NCBI GenBank assembly: GCA_003225555.1
Contig: QIAM01000077.1
Coordinates: 90,958-154,957 of the forward strand
Direction of reading: 5' to 3'
Length of the DNA: 64,000 bases
DNA from: Acidobacteriota bacterium
GTDB lineage: Bacteria; Acidobacteriota; Terriglobia; Terriglobales; Acidobacteriaceae
This document shows, piece after piece, positions 53,640-64,000 of this stretch (positions are counted from its first letter, which is position 1; the number at the start of each line of letters is the position of its first letter). The notes under the pieces were generated by a model. The model saw nothing but the letters and a program-made list of their open reading frames with translations, was not told where the DNA came from and made no database searches. Both the position numbers and the translations under genes were made by a program.

Positions 53640-54107
53640 TCAGTGCCCGCAATGATAAGGATGCCCTTTAAGAATCGTGAAAGCCCGATAAATCTGCTCC
53701 AGCAAAACCACCCGCGCCAGCTCGTGCGCCAGCGTCATCTTTCCCAACGACAGAGTGATCTGTGCCGCAGACCTGGCTTCGTCACTGAACCCGTTGGCGC
53801 CGCCGATCGCGAAGACCAACGGCAGCGGATTGCGGTCCTGATAGTCCCCAAGAAACTGCGCGAATTGCTCAGAAGAGAATTCCTTGCCGCCGGACTCCAT
53901 GAGCACCAGGTTCGCTTTCTCGTTACTTGCAGATTTTTGGCCCTTCCCTGAAGGAGCAAAGGCGCACCTCTCCAGCAGTGCTGCTTCGTCGCGGGCGGCA
54001 ATCCCCTCAACCGAAATGTAGTGTCCAATGCGTCTAAGATACTCGTCTGTCAGCGACTGGATCGCCGGTTCCTTCGTCTTGCCAATCCAGACGACTTTGA
54101 TCTTCAC
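53640..54107 (-). CDS. rlmH: 23S rRNA pseudouridine-1915 N3-methyltransferase
   Basis: A SPOUT methyltransferase of 155 residues, the normal family length, that methylates pseudouridine 1915 in helix 69 of 23S rRNA. The GTG start at 54107 opens VKIKVVWIGKTKEPAI; the end LVFAIGGANGFSDEAR...LSLGKMTLAHELARVVLLEQIYRAFTILKGHPYHCGH is the trefoil-knot SAM site and the strictly conserved C-terminus. The start overlaps the preceding methyltransferase stop as GTGA. The longer frame to 54215 is not homologous-looking. Confidence 0.95.
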   Translation of the reverse strand: MKIKVVWIGKTKEPAIQSLTDEYLRRIGHYISVEGIAARDEAALLERCAFAPSGKGQKSASNEKANLVLMESGGKEFSSEQFAQFLGDYQDRNPLPLVFAIGGANGFSDEARSAAQITLSLGKMTLAHELARVVLLEQIYRAFTILKGHPYHCGH

Positions 54108-54949
54108 CGCGCCTTCGACCCCGACACGAACACGACGGTTGCACCAAATGCAACTTTTTCTCCGTCGAAGTATTTTCTGACCGCGGCATGCGCTTCTTCG
54201 TGAATGCGGGGCCACATTTCCGGCGGCACTCGCTCCAGCATCGGACGGAACGGAACCGAAACGGACTGTAGCTGCTCCCAGACTTCTTCAACCGGCCCCG
54301 GCCAAGTCCAGGGCAGCGTCCTTGTTTCTTCCTCTATGCCGGCGAATCCCGCTTCACTTAGCACTGCGGACAAGCTGCCTGACTCCGCAAACCGAAATGG
54401 ATCCGGACCGCCCGGCTGCAGCAGCAGTCCACCTACGTGGCGATGCACCACTCCGAGCATGCTCTGCCAGAACGGTTGTTCGAAGCTTCCCCAAGCCAGA
54501 AAGCACGCGCGCGCTCCCGGCCGCAGAACTCGATGCAGGTCGTGAAACGCCAGAACCGGATCGCGGAAGAACATCACTCCGAAGCGTGAAGTAGCCAGAT
54601 CGAAGCTGTTGTCCGGGAAAGGCAGGTTATGCGCGTCGCCGGCGTGGATGCCGAAGTTCCTGAGGCCGCGCTCGTCGGCTCGCCGCTTTGCAATCTCGAG
54701 GACCTCCGGACTGAGATCCAGCGCGGCGACACGGCCCCGTTCACCAACACGCAGCGCCAGAGTTATCGCGGGCTCGCCAGTGCCGCTGGCCAGATCGAGC
54801 ACCTGCATCCCCAGGCGCGGTTGCGCAACCTCAACCAAGGCATCCGTAACTGCCTGGCCCATCGCGGCCGATTTCGCTTTCCATTTATCGACGGCGAGAA
54901 CGCGGTTGTGTCCACCCCAACCGGAGTCGGCTTGTGACGTGGATCCCAT
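54104..54949 (-). CDS. Class I SAM-dependent methyltransferase
   Basis: A protein of about 281 residues with motif I VLDLASGTGEPAITLALRVG, the acidic post-I residue in RVAALDLSPEVLEIA, and NSFDLATSRFGVMFFRDP as motif II, typical of UbiE/Methyltransf_11 proteins. Substrate unknown. It sits between rsfS and rlmH on the same strand and overlaps rlmH, so it is part of that operon. ATG 54949 is preferred to the TTG at 54964. Confidence 0.85.
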   Translation of the reverse strand: MGSTSQADSGWGGHNRVLAVDKWKAKSAAMGQAVTDALVEVAQPRLGMQVLDLASGTGEPAITLALRVGERGRVAALDLSPEVLEIAKRRADERGLRNFGIHAGDAHNLPFPDNSFDLATSRFGVMFFRDPVLAFHDLHRVLRPGARACFLAWGSFEQPFWQSMLGVVHRHVGGLLLQPGGPDPFRFAESGSLSAVLSEAGFAGIEEETRTLPWTWPGPVEEVWEQLQSVSVPFRPMLERVPPEMWPRIHEEAHAAVRKYFDGEKVAFGATVVFVSGSKAR

Positions 54950-55009
54950 GCATTGGAGCGGCAAGAGCTAAACACACTAACTCAGAGCCCACATTTCAGA
55001 AGCAATGTT

Positions 55010-55435
55010 TCAAGCCCTTTTCTTTTTTCGCTCAGCCGAATGTGCGGCAATCTTCCTGTTACGCGGCACTACCTTCAATTGCGTCGGCTCCAGCACCTTC
55101 GCCGACTTCCACAGCCTCTCCAGATCGTAGAACTTGCGCGCCTTTTCCGAGAACACGTGGACCACAAAATCGACATAGTCGATCAGCACCCACTCAGCCT
55201 GCTTGTAGCCCTCGACGTGGGTCGGCCGCATCCCGGCAGCCTTGAGGCGCAATTCCACCTCGTCCGCAATCGCCTGGATCTGCCGCGGATTCGTCCCGCT
55301 GCAGAGCACGAAGTAGTCGGTGAATGCCCCTGCCCCCTTTTCCATTTCCAGGATGGTAAGCTCTTCAGCTTTCTTCTCGAGGCAGGCTTGGATGGCGGCG
55401 TCTACTTGTTTCTTGAGCTCGTTCTTCTTTGTCAT
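55010..55435 (-). CDS. rsfS: Ribosomal silencing factor RsfS
   Basis: A 141-residue DUF143/Iojap protein that binds ribosomal protein uL14 and blocks subunit joining in starvation. The core DYFVLCSGTNPRQIQAIADEVELRL, HVEGYKQAEWVLIDYVDFVVHVF and RKFYDLERLW is diagnostic. It follows nadD, the usual order. The C-terminus has a short basic extension. Confidence 0.95.
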   Translation of the reverse strand: MTKKNELKKQVDAAIQACLEKKAEELTILEMEKGAGAFTDYFVLCSGTNPRQIQAIADEVELRLKAAGMRPTHVEGYKQAEWVLIDYVDFVVHVFSEKARKFYDLERLWKSAKVLEPTQLKVVPRNRKIAAHSAERKKKRA

Positions 55436-55545
55436 TCAGTCGTTGGTCGTTCGGCGCTGGTCGTTAGCTTGAATCTCATTGTAACTGACCCGCGCTCGGG
55501 CCGCGGCGGTGTAAAAAGCGTTGCCGAAGCCCGAAAGCCGAGCCG

Positions 55546-56238
55546 CTATTTATACAGTCCCACCTTCTTGATGTAGTCGGCCACTGAGGTATCGACGAAA
55601 CGGGACAGAGGTTTGCCCGCAGCCGCCGACGCGCGAATCGCCGTGGCAGAGACCGGTTGATGCACTTGATCGAGCAGGTGGATCGTTGCTCCCCTCAGCA
55701 CGAGATCTCCCGTGGCCGCCTGCTTCTGAAACGGCCGGGTCGCCTCGGCTCTGGGCCGGAGTCTCTCCGGCAGTGCATTAGCCACATCGGCCAGTGAGTA
55801 TCCCGGTCGGCTGCCCACGATGAACTCACATTCGCGAAACAGAGCCTCTGCCTGATGCCACTGCGCGACGTCATCGAAGGCATCAATTCCGATCAGCAGG
55901 AAGAGCCGGTCACTATTCTTAAATGTCTGTTTCAAGCGCCGGACCGTGTCAATGGTGTAGTTCGGCCTTGGCGCCCGCTCCTTTCTTCCCGCTGCCGCTG
56001 ATCCTTCCGGCGCCTCCAGCAGGGAAGGGACGAAGGCCTTCTCCTGCGCCGTGGCCAGCGCAATCATGGCGTAGCGATGAAGGAACGGAGCAATCGGGTG
56101 CTTTTCTTTATGTGGAGGCACGTTTGCTGGCACAAAGTAAATCCGGCTGAGCTTGCACCGCTGCTGGGCGGCCCGAGCCAGCGCGATGTGCCCGCGGTGG
56201 ATCGGATCGAAGGTTCCGCCAAACAGGCCAATGTTCAT
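55546..56238 (-). CDS. nadD: Nicotinate-nucleotide adenylyltransferase
   Basis: NadD transfers AMP from ATP to nicotinate mononucleotide in NAD synthesis. The ATG at 56238 opens MNIGLFGGTFDPIHRGHIALA with the GGTFDPxHxGH nucleotide-binding motif. The end has the ISxTxIR-like VSATAIRASAAAGKPLSRFVDTSVADYI. About 230 residues; earlier starts at 56256 and 56301 only add unconserved residues. It has a 20-residue-scale insert (PEGSAAAGRKERAPRP) before the NYTIDTVRRLK motif. Confidence 0.93.
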   Translation of the reverse strand: MNIGLFGGTFDPIHRGHIALARAAQQRCKLSRIYFVPANVPPHKEKHPIAPFLHRYAMIALATAQEKAFVPSLLEAPEGSAAAGRKERAPRPNYTIDTVRRLKQTFKNSDRLFLLIGIDAFDDVAQWHQAEALFRECEFIVGSRPGYSLADVANALPERLRPRAEATRPFQKQAATGDLVLRGATIHLLDQVHQPVSATAIRASAAAGKPLSRFVDTSVADYIKKVGLYK

Positions 56239-56427
56239 GGTCCCGGCTAGTCTCATGATTTGCTGTACCGGATGCAAGTCTGAATCTCCCGGAATCACCA
56301 CCCGGGGACGAGCTCATCCGCTAGCCAGCAACGGCGGCTGATCTCACCTCTGGCCGATGTCCCTTTGGCCGAGGACCCTTTTCCAGCCGGACGCGCCGTG
56401 TTCGAGAATAGGAAATGTACTCCTGTA

Positions 56428-58737
<2,310 letters not shown>

Positions 58738-58776
58738 AAGACTCGAAGAGGTTATGTGGCATGTGAAGGAAATAAG

Positions 58777-58800
58777 AAAGGCGGCCGTCAGGCCGCCTTT
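58777..58800. terminator. Bidirectional terminator between kinase and obgE
   Basis: The stem aaaggcggcc / ggccgccttt with a gtca loop has T-rich flanks on both strands. It can end both the rightward kinase transcript and the leftward obgE transcript, which converge here. Confidence 0.8.
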
Positions 58801-58845
58801 CAAGTTTTCTCGGTGTACTCTGCGAGGCCTCTGCGTTCTCTGCGT

Positions 58846-59892
58846 CTAAGGTTTTTGCTCGCTAGCCGCCAGCAATTCCTTCTCCCGCAATTTCTCAACC
58901 TCATCCGCAATGGCAAATTTCAATTCCTCGATCCCCTTGCCGGTGACGGCCGAGATCTCGTACAGCTCGACGTTCTGCTTCTTGCAATACCGTTTGAGCT
59001 TCGCCAGCTTGTCTTTATTCGCGACATCGATTTTCGAAGCCACCATGAGCATTGGCTTTTCTTCGAGATGGGCGCCGAAGCTTCCCAGTTCGCCAACAAT
59101 CACTTCGACATCATTGGTGACATCCGTCCGCCCGCTCGAGTCCGAAACGTCGACCAAATGAACCAGCAACCGCGTGCGCTCGATGTGTCGCAGGAACTGC
59201 GCGCCCAGTCCTGCCCCCGTGTGCGCCCCCTCGATCAAGCCCGGAATGTCGGCCACCACAAAGCTGACCTCGTTCTTGGCATCACCCACCGCAACAACAC
59301 CGAGATTCGGCTCCAATGTCGTAAAGGGATAATCCGCGATTTTCGGCCGCGCCGCCGAGATCCTCGAGATCAAAGTAGACTTGCCCACGTTCGGATACCC
59401 TACCAGGCCAACATCGGCTAGCAACTTAAGTTCGAGACGGTAGGTGTGCTCTTCCCCGGGACGCCCCGGTTCGTGCTCGCGCGGAGCCTGATGGACAGAA
59501 GTGGCGAAGCGGGCATTGCCCCGCCCTCCGCGCCCGCCGCGAGCAATGACAATGCGCTGATCGGGCCCCGAGAAGTCGAAGACCTTTTCTCCCGTCTCGT
59601 CGTCATAAACGATCGTCCCTACAGGAACTTTTAAGAGCACGTCTTCGCCCTCGCGACCGGTCTTGTTGGAACCTTCGCCATGGCGTCCACGCTGGGCCTT
59701 GTATTCCGGATTGAAACGGAAGTGGACCAGCGTGTTATGGCGCTCGCTCGACTCCATGATCACGTCGCCGCCTTTCCCGCCGTCTCCCCCCGAAGGTCCG
59801 CCCCGTGGCACAAACTTTTCCCGGCGAAACGCCATGCAGCCGTTCCCGCCGTCCCCGGCTTTCACGCGAATTTTGGCCTCGTCGATGAACAT
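58846..59892 (-). CDS. obgE: Obg-family GTPase
   Basis: A 348-residue ribosome-associated GTPase. It has the Obg fold ([44 protein letters not shown]), the G1 loop GYPNVGKST, switch and G3 [11 protein letters not shown]4 SKID and G5 ISAVTGKG. The start is placed at ATG 59892: the open frame reaches 59970, but those codons are only the translation of an intergenic inverted repeat. Third gene of the rplU-rpmA-obgE block. Confidence 0.95.
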   Translation of the reverse strand: MFIDEAKIRVKAGDGGNGCMAFRREKFVPRGGPSGGDGGKGGDVIMESSERHNTLVHFRFNPEYKAQRGRHGEGSNKTGREGEDVLLKVPVGTIVYDDETGEKVFDFSGPDQRIVIARGGRGGRGNARFATSVHQAPREHEPGRPGEEHTYRLELKLLADVGLVGYPNVGKSTLISRISAARPKIADYPFTTLEPNLGVVAVGDAKNEVSFVVADIPGLIEGAHTGAGLGAQFLRHIERTRLLVHLVDVSDSSGRTDVTNDVEVIVGELGSFGAHLEEKPMLMVASKIDVANKDKLAKLKRYCKKQNVELYEISAVTGKGIEELKFAIADEVEKLREKELLAASEQKP

Positions 59893-59898
59893 GAAAAT

Positions 59899-59974
59899 CT
59901 TCGTGCTCCTTTGTGTCCTTGGTGGTTGCCAAGGTTTAGAGGAATTACCACGAAGGGCACAAATTTGCACGAAG
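59899..59974. repeat. Imperfect inverted repeat built from ttcgtg...ccttggtggt phrases
   Basis: The left arm 59899-59926 (cttcgtgctcctttgtgtcc then ttggtggt) is matched by the right arm 59947-59974 (accacgaagggcacaaattt then gcacgaag) with a 20-base loop; most of the 28 positions pair. It lies just upstream of obgE and causes the false extension of its frame. Single-arm relatives occur elsewhere in the window. Confidence 0.65.
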
Positions 59975-60074
59975 GAAAGGACGCCGGAGCAGAAAACAAA
60001 AGCCCCAGCCCAGAGGAGAGGCTGAAGTCGTTCAGCCGATGGCTGCGAACGTCGATGTTTCCGGGTTAGCGGAT

Positions 60075-60338
60075 CTACTTCACTTCCACCGGCTCGACCA
60101 TGACGAACTTGCCCATCTGTCCCTTGTTCAGGAACTTGATGCGTCCGGTGATCTTGGCAAAAAGGGTGTCGTCTTTGCCGCGGCCAACATTCAGCCCCGG
60201 CTTCACGCGGGTACCACGTTGCCGCACAATGATGGTGCCCCCGGGCACGACCTGCCCGCCGAATGCCTTAAAGCCAAGCCGCTGCGCGTTCGAGTCGCGG
60301 CCATTTCGTGAAGTGCCTTGTCCTTTTTTATGTGCCAT
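60075..60338 (-). CDS. rpmA: 50S ribosomal protein L27
   Basis: An 87-residue protein beginning [43 protein letters not shown], the highly conserved L27 N-terminus that reaches the peptidyl-transferase centre. No N-terminal propeptide. It lies between rplU and obgE, the standard order. Confidence 0.97.
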   Translation of the reverse strand: MAHKKGQGTSRNGRDSNAQRLGFKAFGGQVVPGGTIIVRQRGTRVKPGLNVGRGKDDTLFAKITGRIKFLNKGQMGKFVMVEPVEVK

Positions 60339-60389
60339 AAGAAATCAGTTCTCAGCTTTCGGTTGTCAGTTCTCAGTAAGACCACGTAG

Positions 60390-60410
60390 GGACAGCCGCC
60401 TCGGCTGTCC
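60390..60410. repeat. Hairpin repeat between rplU and rpmA
   Basis: A perfect 9-bp stem ggacagccg / cggctgtcc with a cct loop. Flanking gtaggga (60386) and tccctac (near 60436) form an outer pair. It looks like a mobile-type intergenic repeat inserted in a ribosomal-protein operon; nearby cagttctcag phrases (60346-60376) are directly repeated. Confidence 0.55.
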
Positions 60411-60439
60411 GGCCCGGTCGAAGACCCGGCCGCCCATCC

Positions 60440-60916
60440 CTACTTCTTCTTCCCGGTAGCTTTCTTGGACGCTGCCTTTTTCGGAGCAGCCTTCTTCTTC
60501 GCCGAACCCTTAGTCGCCTTCGCTTCCTTTGCCGGCGATTCCTCCTCGGCCGCTCTCACCTTCTTCGGCTTCGCTTCTTTCTTCGGCAACTCCGCAGCTT
60601 TGAAGCTCTGCCCGTCAAAAGCGATCTCCGTGATGCGGACAGCGGTAAACGCCTGCCGGTGACCCCGCAGCTTCTTGTACTGCTTCTTTCGCTTGTAGTG
60701 GAAAACCAGAATCTTGGCGCCGCGGCCTTGTTCAACCACGCTGCCAAGCACGCGCGCGTCCGCGGGCTTGCCGATCTGCCCCGCTTCGCCGGAAACCGCC
60801 AGCACCTCGGGGAACTCGACTTGACCGTCCGTGCCCGTACCCAGCTTTTCCACTCGAATCACATCGCCGGGCGCCACCCGGTACTGCTTCCCGCCGGCGC
60901 GAATGACCGCGTACAT
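60440..60916 (-). CDS. rplU: 50S ribosomal protein L21 with Lys/Ala-rich tail
   Basis: Residues 1 to about 103 are a normal L21 (MYAVIRAGGKQYRVAPGDVIRVEKL, ILVFHYKRKKQYKKLRGHRQAFTAVRITEI). A further 50 or so residues form a low-complexity tail (AEEESPAKEAKATKG, then KKKAAPKKAASKKATGKKK) resembling histone H1. The start has GGAGG about 9 bases upstream. Such tails on ribosomal proteins are seen in several GC-rich phyla; function unknown. Confidence 0.96.
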   Translation of the reverse strand: MYAVIRAGGKQYRVAPGDVIRVEKLGTGTDGQVEFPEVLAVSGEAGQIGKPADARVLGSVVEQGRGAKILVFHYKRKKQYKKLRGHRQAFTAVRITEIAFDGQSFKAAELPKKEAKPKKVRAAEEESPAKEAKATKGSAKKKAAPKKAASKKATGKKK

Positions 60917-61181
60917 GCCTCTGCCTCCATCAAAATGTCATGAAAATCAGCTCGCAGCAGCCCCGGTGCACACGAGCGCAATCGACGGGACGTGCCGAAC
61001 TTCCTGTGCTTGCTGTGTTTTCCGCCACGGCGCTTCAGCAGCCAAGGCGGGCGTCCCCAGAACGGGTCGGCGAGTACGGCAAACTCAACCATTCTAGCGT
61101 GCGCTGTGGAAATCGGTCAATTCCAGGGGTGGGCAAGGCGTTACCTATCGGTCGCCAAGGCTTCGGCGACTTCCTTTAACC

Positions 61182-61334
61182 TCATCTAACCTCATCAGCG
61201 CGCCTCTTTCTGCGCATGTAACGGAATGTCAGAACAATTGCAGTGATTGGAAAAGCTACGTAAACCACAAGCAGGAACACTACTCCCGCCAAAACCGTCC
61301 AAATGTCGCCATGAAGCAGGACCGTACCAATCAT
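61182..61334 (-). CDS. Small putative membrane protein, 50 residues
   Basis: From ATG 61334 the frame has one long hydrophobic stretch (IWTVLAGVVFLLVVYVAFPITAIVLTF) followed by the basic end RYMRRKRR, consistent with a membrane anchor having a cytoplasmic tail. No clear ribosome site and no known family, so this is tentative. A tandem 10-bp duplication (taacctcatc twice, 61177-61196) lies at its 3' end. Confidence 0.4.
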   Translation of the reverse strand: MIGTVLLHGDIWTVLAGVVFLLVVYVAFPITAIVLTFRYMRRKRRADEVR

Positions 61335-61506
61335 TGTGCAAATGCTACGCTTGACATCCTTCTGCCACAAGGGTAACGAACGAGCCCCCAGCCAGACGAA
61401 CGTCGCGTTCTATAAGCACCCAGAGCCTTGGTGTTCCTTGTGCGTACTCTTTGTGGTTTTCGTCCATCTGTGCGAGAATTTCCGCCGAAATCCGGAGGAA
61501 CCAAGA

Positions 61507-61986
61507 ATGAAGCGTTTTCTCACCGTTTCGTTATGCGTACTCGCCCTCACCGTGTCCGTCTTCGCGCAGGCAAAGAAGTCCACCACCAAGAAATTCGCCG
61601 CAGGTCCCACTCCCGACAAGGCCCTCATGCAAATGATCTGGGACGGCTGGTCCACCCTCGATCCCGCCAATGTCGCCAAGTACTACGCCAGCGGCCCGCA
61701 TGTGTTCTTCGACATCGCCCCCCTGAAGTACAACAGTTGGGATGAATACCAGACCGGAGTGAAAGGAGTGCTGGCTGGCTACAAGGCCGCGAAGTGCACC
61801 GTGAACGACGATGCTGCCATCCATTCGCACGGTGATCTGGTGTGGGGCACCGCTACCGTCAGCTACACAATGACCACCAAAGCTGGCAAAGTCGAAATGG
61901 GCAACTTTCGCTGGACCGTTATCTGGGAAAATCAGGACGGCCAGTGGTTGACCGTCCACGAACACGTCTCTGAGCCAATTCAGTAG
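61507..61986 (+). CDS. Secreted SnoaL/DUF4440-like protein
   Basis: A 159-residue protein. ATG 61507 has GGAGG eight bases upstream and begins a signal peptide MKRFLTVSLCVLALTVSVFAQA. The mature part (DKALMQMIWDGWSTLDPANVAKYYASGPHVFFDIAPLKYNSWDEYQTGV...FRWTVIWENQDGQWLTVHEHVS) matches the NTF2-like cone fold of ketosteroid-isomerase/SnoaL proteins. Periplasmic; ligand unknown. The upstream extension to 61336 is repeat-derived sequence. Confidence 0.82.
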   Translation: MKRFLTVSLCVLALTVSVFAQAKKSTTKKFAAGPTPDKALMQMIWDGWSTLDPANVAKYYASGPHVFFDIAPLKYNSWDEYQTGVKGVLAGYKAAKCTVNDDAAIHSHGDLVWGTATVSYTMTTKAGKVEMGNFRWTVIWENQDGQWLTVHEHVSEPIQ

Positions 61987-62005
61987 CGTCCGCTTTTTTG
62001 CATGT

Positions 62006-62102
62006 CATCCCCAGCCGCAGCGAGGGATCTGGGTTCTTGCCTGTCCCACTACGTCTCAGGCGCTAGAGCAGAAACCAAGATCCCTCGCTGCGGCTCGGGA
62101 TG
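62006..62102. repeat. 31-bp near-perfect inverted repeat
   Basis: The left arm 62006-62036 (catccccagccgcagcgagg then gatctgggttc) and the right arm 62071-62102 are reverse complements with only a few mismatches around a loop of about 35 bases. It sits between two convergent genes, where it could act as a bidirectional terminator. The phrase agccgcagcgagggatct resembles a dispersed repeat I know from Acidobacteriota. Confidence 0.75.
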
Positions 62103-62133
62103 CCAACGACTAGAGACTCCGTCCCGTACCGTA

Positions 62134-62898
62134 TCAATAAGCTTTCCAGAAGAAGTAAACAGTCATCCCCGCGCCGACCATCGCCACAAAAGCTCGAATT
62201 CGCGCCTGCGGAACTCTCTGCGCGTAGTGAGCGCCCAGATATCCTCCGACAATTCCGCCCAGAATCATCACTACGCCGTGTTTCCAGTACACAGCGCGCT
62301 TCAAAACGAACGCCACGGTCGCGACCCCGTTGATGACGAATCCCATCACACTCTTGAGCGCATTCATTGCGTGGATGTCGGTCATGCCAAGCGTAACCAG
62401 CATCGCCAGCATGACGATGCCCATCCCTCCGCCGAAGTAGCCCCCGTACACCGCAACGACCAGTTGGAAGAGCGTTGCACCTAGGACTGCAGCGCCACTT
62501 GTCTCGTGTTCAATAATGGATTTGCGGCCGCCCGCCAATTTCTCACCGAAGGCAAACAGCAGAGTCGCGCCCAACGTCAACCAGGGCAGCACGCGCAGGA
62601 AGGTAGGCGCCGGCGTTTTCAGCAGCAGGAATGCTCCAGCTAGTCCGCCCACCAGGCTTGCGGCCAGCAGCGGCACCATCAGTCGGCGAGGAATATCCAG
62701 CTTGCTGCGATACGCGCCCCCACTGGCCGCGGCAGCAGTCCACAGCGCGAGCGTGTTGGTGGCATTCGCGGGAATCGGCGGGACGCCGGTGAACAACAGC
62801 GCCGGAAAAGCAATGAAACTTCCGCCCCCAGCTACGGAATTCAACGCTCCGCCCAAGGCGCCGGCGATGAAAAGGAAGATGGCGATCTCAAAGGTCAA
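62134..62898 (-). CDS. TSUP-family (TauE/SafE) membrane exporter
   Basis: A protein of about 254 residues with eight hydrophobic segments and the two family repeats: FLFIAGALGGALNSVAGGGSFIAFPALL near the N-terminus and LVVAVYGGYFGGGMGIVMLAML in the second half. This family exports sulfite, sulfoacetate or related anions. The likely start is TTG 62898 (LTFEIAIFLF); the open frame further upstream overlaps the divergent gene on the other strand and is not conserved. Divergent from the next gene across about 90 bases. Confidence 0.88.
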   Translation of the reverse strand: MTFEIAIFLFIAGALGGALNSVAGGGSFIAFPALLFTGVPPIPANATNTLALWTAAAASGGAYRSKLDIPRRLMVPLLAASLVGGLAGAFLLLKTPAPTFLRVLPWLTLGATLLFAFGEKLAGGRKSIIEHETSGAAVLGATLFQLVVAVYGGYFGGGMGIVMLAMLVTLGMTDIHAMNALKSVMGFVINGVATVAFVLKRAVYWKHGVVMILGGIVGGYLGAHYAQRVPQARIRAFVAMVGAGMTVYFFWKAY

Positions 62899-62985
62899 GC
62901 AGCTAGGTGTATCAGAAATGGCTCTTGGTCGCCAAACGGCACAACCTTTTTCAGCTTGTTCCGTCAGAAACGGTGGAGAAAATTC

Positions 62986-63525
62986 ATGAAGATACTCCTC
63001 AGCATTCTGCTGATGTCCTTGCTTTCGGTCTCCGCTCTTTTCTCCCAGCCGTCCACGACCCAGACAGAGCCCACTCCGTGCACTACCGTGCAACAGAAAC
63101 AGTTCGACTTTTGGGTTGGCGAGTGGGACTTGACCTGGCCCGGCAAAAACGTCGGTGCGGTAGATCACGGCACGAACAGTATTAAGCGCATCCTCGACGG
63201 CTGCGTGGTGCAGGAGAGTTTCTCCGGCCAAGACGCGATGCACTTACGCGGAACCAGTGTTTCCATCTTCGACACCAACGCCGACAAATGGAGGCAGACG
63301 TGGGTCGACAACGAAGGCGGCTGTCTCGATTTCGTTGGAGAACTCAAAGACGGGCAAATGATGCTGCAGCGCGAAGCCATTCGGAAGGATGGCACAAGAA
63401 TCCTGCAACGCATGGTCTGGAAGAATATTACGACGAACGAACTGGACTGGAGCTGGGAAGCTTCGCGCGATGGCGGGAAAACGTGGCAGGTCCAATGGCC
63501 GATTCATTACAAGAGAAGAATCTGA
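62986..63525 (+). CDS. Secreted DUF1579-like hypothetical protein
   Basis: A 179-residue protein. ATG 62986 has GGAG about 7 bases upstream and opens a signal peptide MKILLSILLMSLLSVSALFSQ. The conserved part QKQFDFWVGEWDLTWPG...GTNSIKRILDGCVVQESF...FDTNADKWRQTWVDNEGG is a lipocalin-like beta-barrel pattern found in DUF1579-type proteins. Periplasmic; function unknown. Confidence 0.78.
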   Translation: MKILLSILLMSLLSVSALFSQPSTTQTEPTPCTTVQQKQFDFWVGEWDLTWPGKNVGAVDHGTNSIKRILDGCVVQESFSGQDAMHLRGTSVSIFDTNADKWRQTWVDNEGGCLDFVGELKDGQMMLQREAIRKDGTRILQRMVWKNITTNELDWSWEASRDGGKTWQVQWPIHYKRRI

Positions 63526-64000
63526 TGCACCGCGCCTGCATCGGCGGCCTGGAAAATAAGCGTGCCTAATCGCCCATTCCCTCTGTAGTCGCCAGAAACA
63601 TCCCTATAGAAACAACTCTGCCGCGACAGCGGTTCTCGTTTCTCCGCGTCCTCTGCGATGAGGTATGGCTGCCTGCGAGCTAGTGCCAAATTGTTTTCGG
63701 GCTAATAACCCAGATTGGAAAAGGTCGCACAAGACAACACAGCACATCACTGTTCCGCTGATTAGAAATGATTTACCAGCGAATCCTGCTATCCGAAATA
63801 TTTGCGTTGCGTCCAAGAGGCATCGAGAAAGTTGCAGCGAAGCGCGGAACTTTCCGCAAGGGAACTGCGTAACGCGAAGAAGCAACACGAACCGGCGCAG
63901 AGGTGACGCCGGCAGAATTTGGTTCGAGATTTGCGGGGTTTGGGGATTCTCTCACACTCGGTTTGGCGGCCCAGGTGAGAAAACCCCCATCACGACAGTT
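63526..64000. other. Right-edge intergenic region, no gene seen
   Basis: About 475 bases with no convincing frame on either strand. It contains another copy of the ctccgcgtcctctgcgatgagg phrase (63637-63661) described as a dispersed intergenic repeat. Confidence 0.5.

Noticed and set aside
59893..59970. N-terminal extension of the obgE frame
   Set aside because: The extra codons are the translation of an inverted intergenic repeat; Obg homology starts at ATG 59892.
61336..61506. N-terminal extension of the SnoaL-like protein
   Set aside because: It reads through a repeat phrase; the signal peptide and GGAGG support ATG 61507.
63604..63955. Leftward frames at the right edge
   Set aside because: They overlap a repeat phrase and show no domain or ribosome site.

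Overview
The window looks like a chromosomal piece of a soil Acidobacteriota genome, probably Terriglobia. The reasons are a very large Oar-like TonB receptor with a carboxypeptidase-regulatory N-domain, CRTAC1/ASPIC-UnbV proteins, long BamA/TamB-type envelope genes, moderate-high GC, and dispersed intergenic phrases of a kind I associate with this phylum. No database search was possible, so taxonomy is inference. No rRNA, tRNA, CRISPR array or intact insertion sequence was recognised.

Left part (1-25 kb): the 3' end of an RND efflux pump, a TPR protein, the TonB receptor divergent from a GH3 glycosidase plus an FG-GAP protein, a phosphoesterase/nucleotidyltransferase pair, a BamA/TamA-like plus TamB-like outer-membrane assembly pair, and a glycosyltransferase/amylo-1,6-glucosidase pair. 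At 23.4-24.6 kb three gene fragments (flavin amine oxidase, ATP-dependent DNA ligase, HAD phosphatase) are fused end to end.

Centre (25.2-42 kb): a compact non-ribosomal peptide locus arranged divergently. Leftward, in transcription order: C-A-T (pocket residues close to the beta-alanine code), A-T (pocket identical to the leucine code), a P450 coupled to it by an ATGA overlap, a second C-A-T (glycine-like pocket), and a PLP-dependent decarboxylase overlapping its end. Rightward: a C-T-TE protein with no adenylation domain and a Cys in place of the thioesterase Ser, overlapping an O-antigen-type ABC permease followed by its Wzt-like ATPase. The working model is a short peptide containing beta-alanine and probably beta-hydroxyleucine, released by a Cys-thioesterase and exported by a polysaccharide-type ABC transporter. 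This is the candidate novel system.

Right part (42-64 kb): regulators (a degenerate receiver, an XRE-S24 repressor with a nearby perfect 16-bp palindrome, Crp/Fnr, HTH/zinc-ribbon, STAS, MerR), a 13-codon lysine-rich mini-gene with its own ribosome site and terminator, metabolic genes (hydantoinase B, tdh, serine hydrolase) and a conserved housekeeping block: rplU-rpmA-obgE and nadD-rsfS-methyltransferase-rlmH, separated by a PAS/histidine kinase/receiver/PilZ hybrid. The right edge carries several short inverted repeats between small secreted or membrane protein genes.
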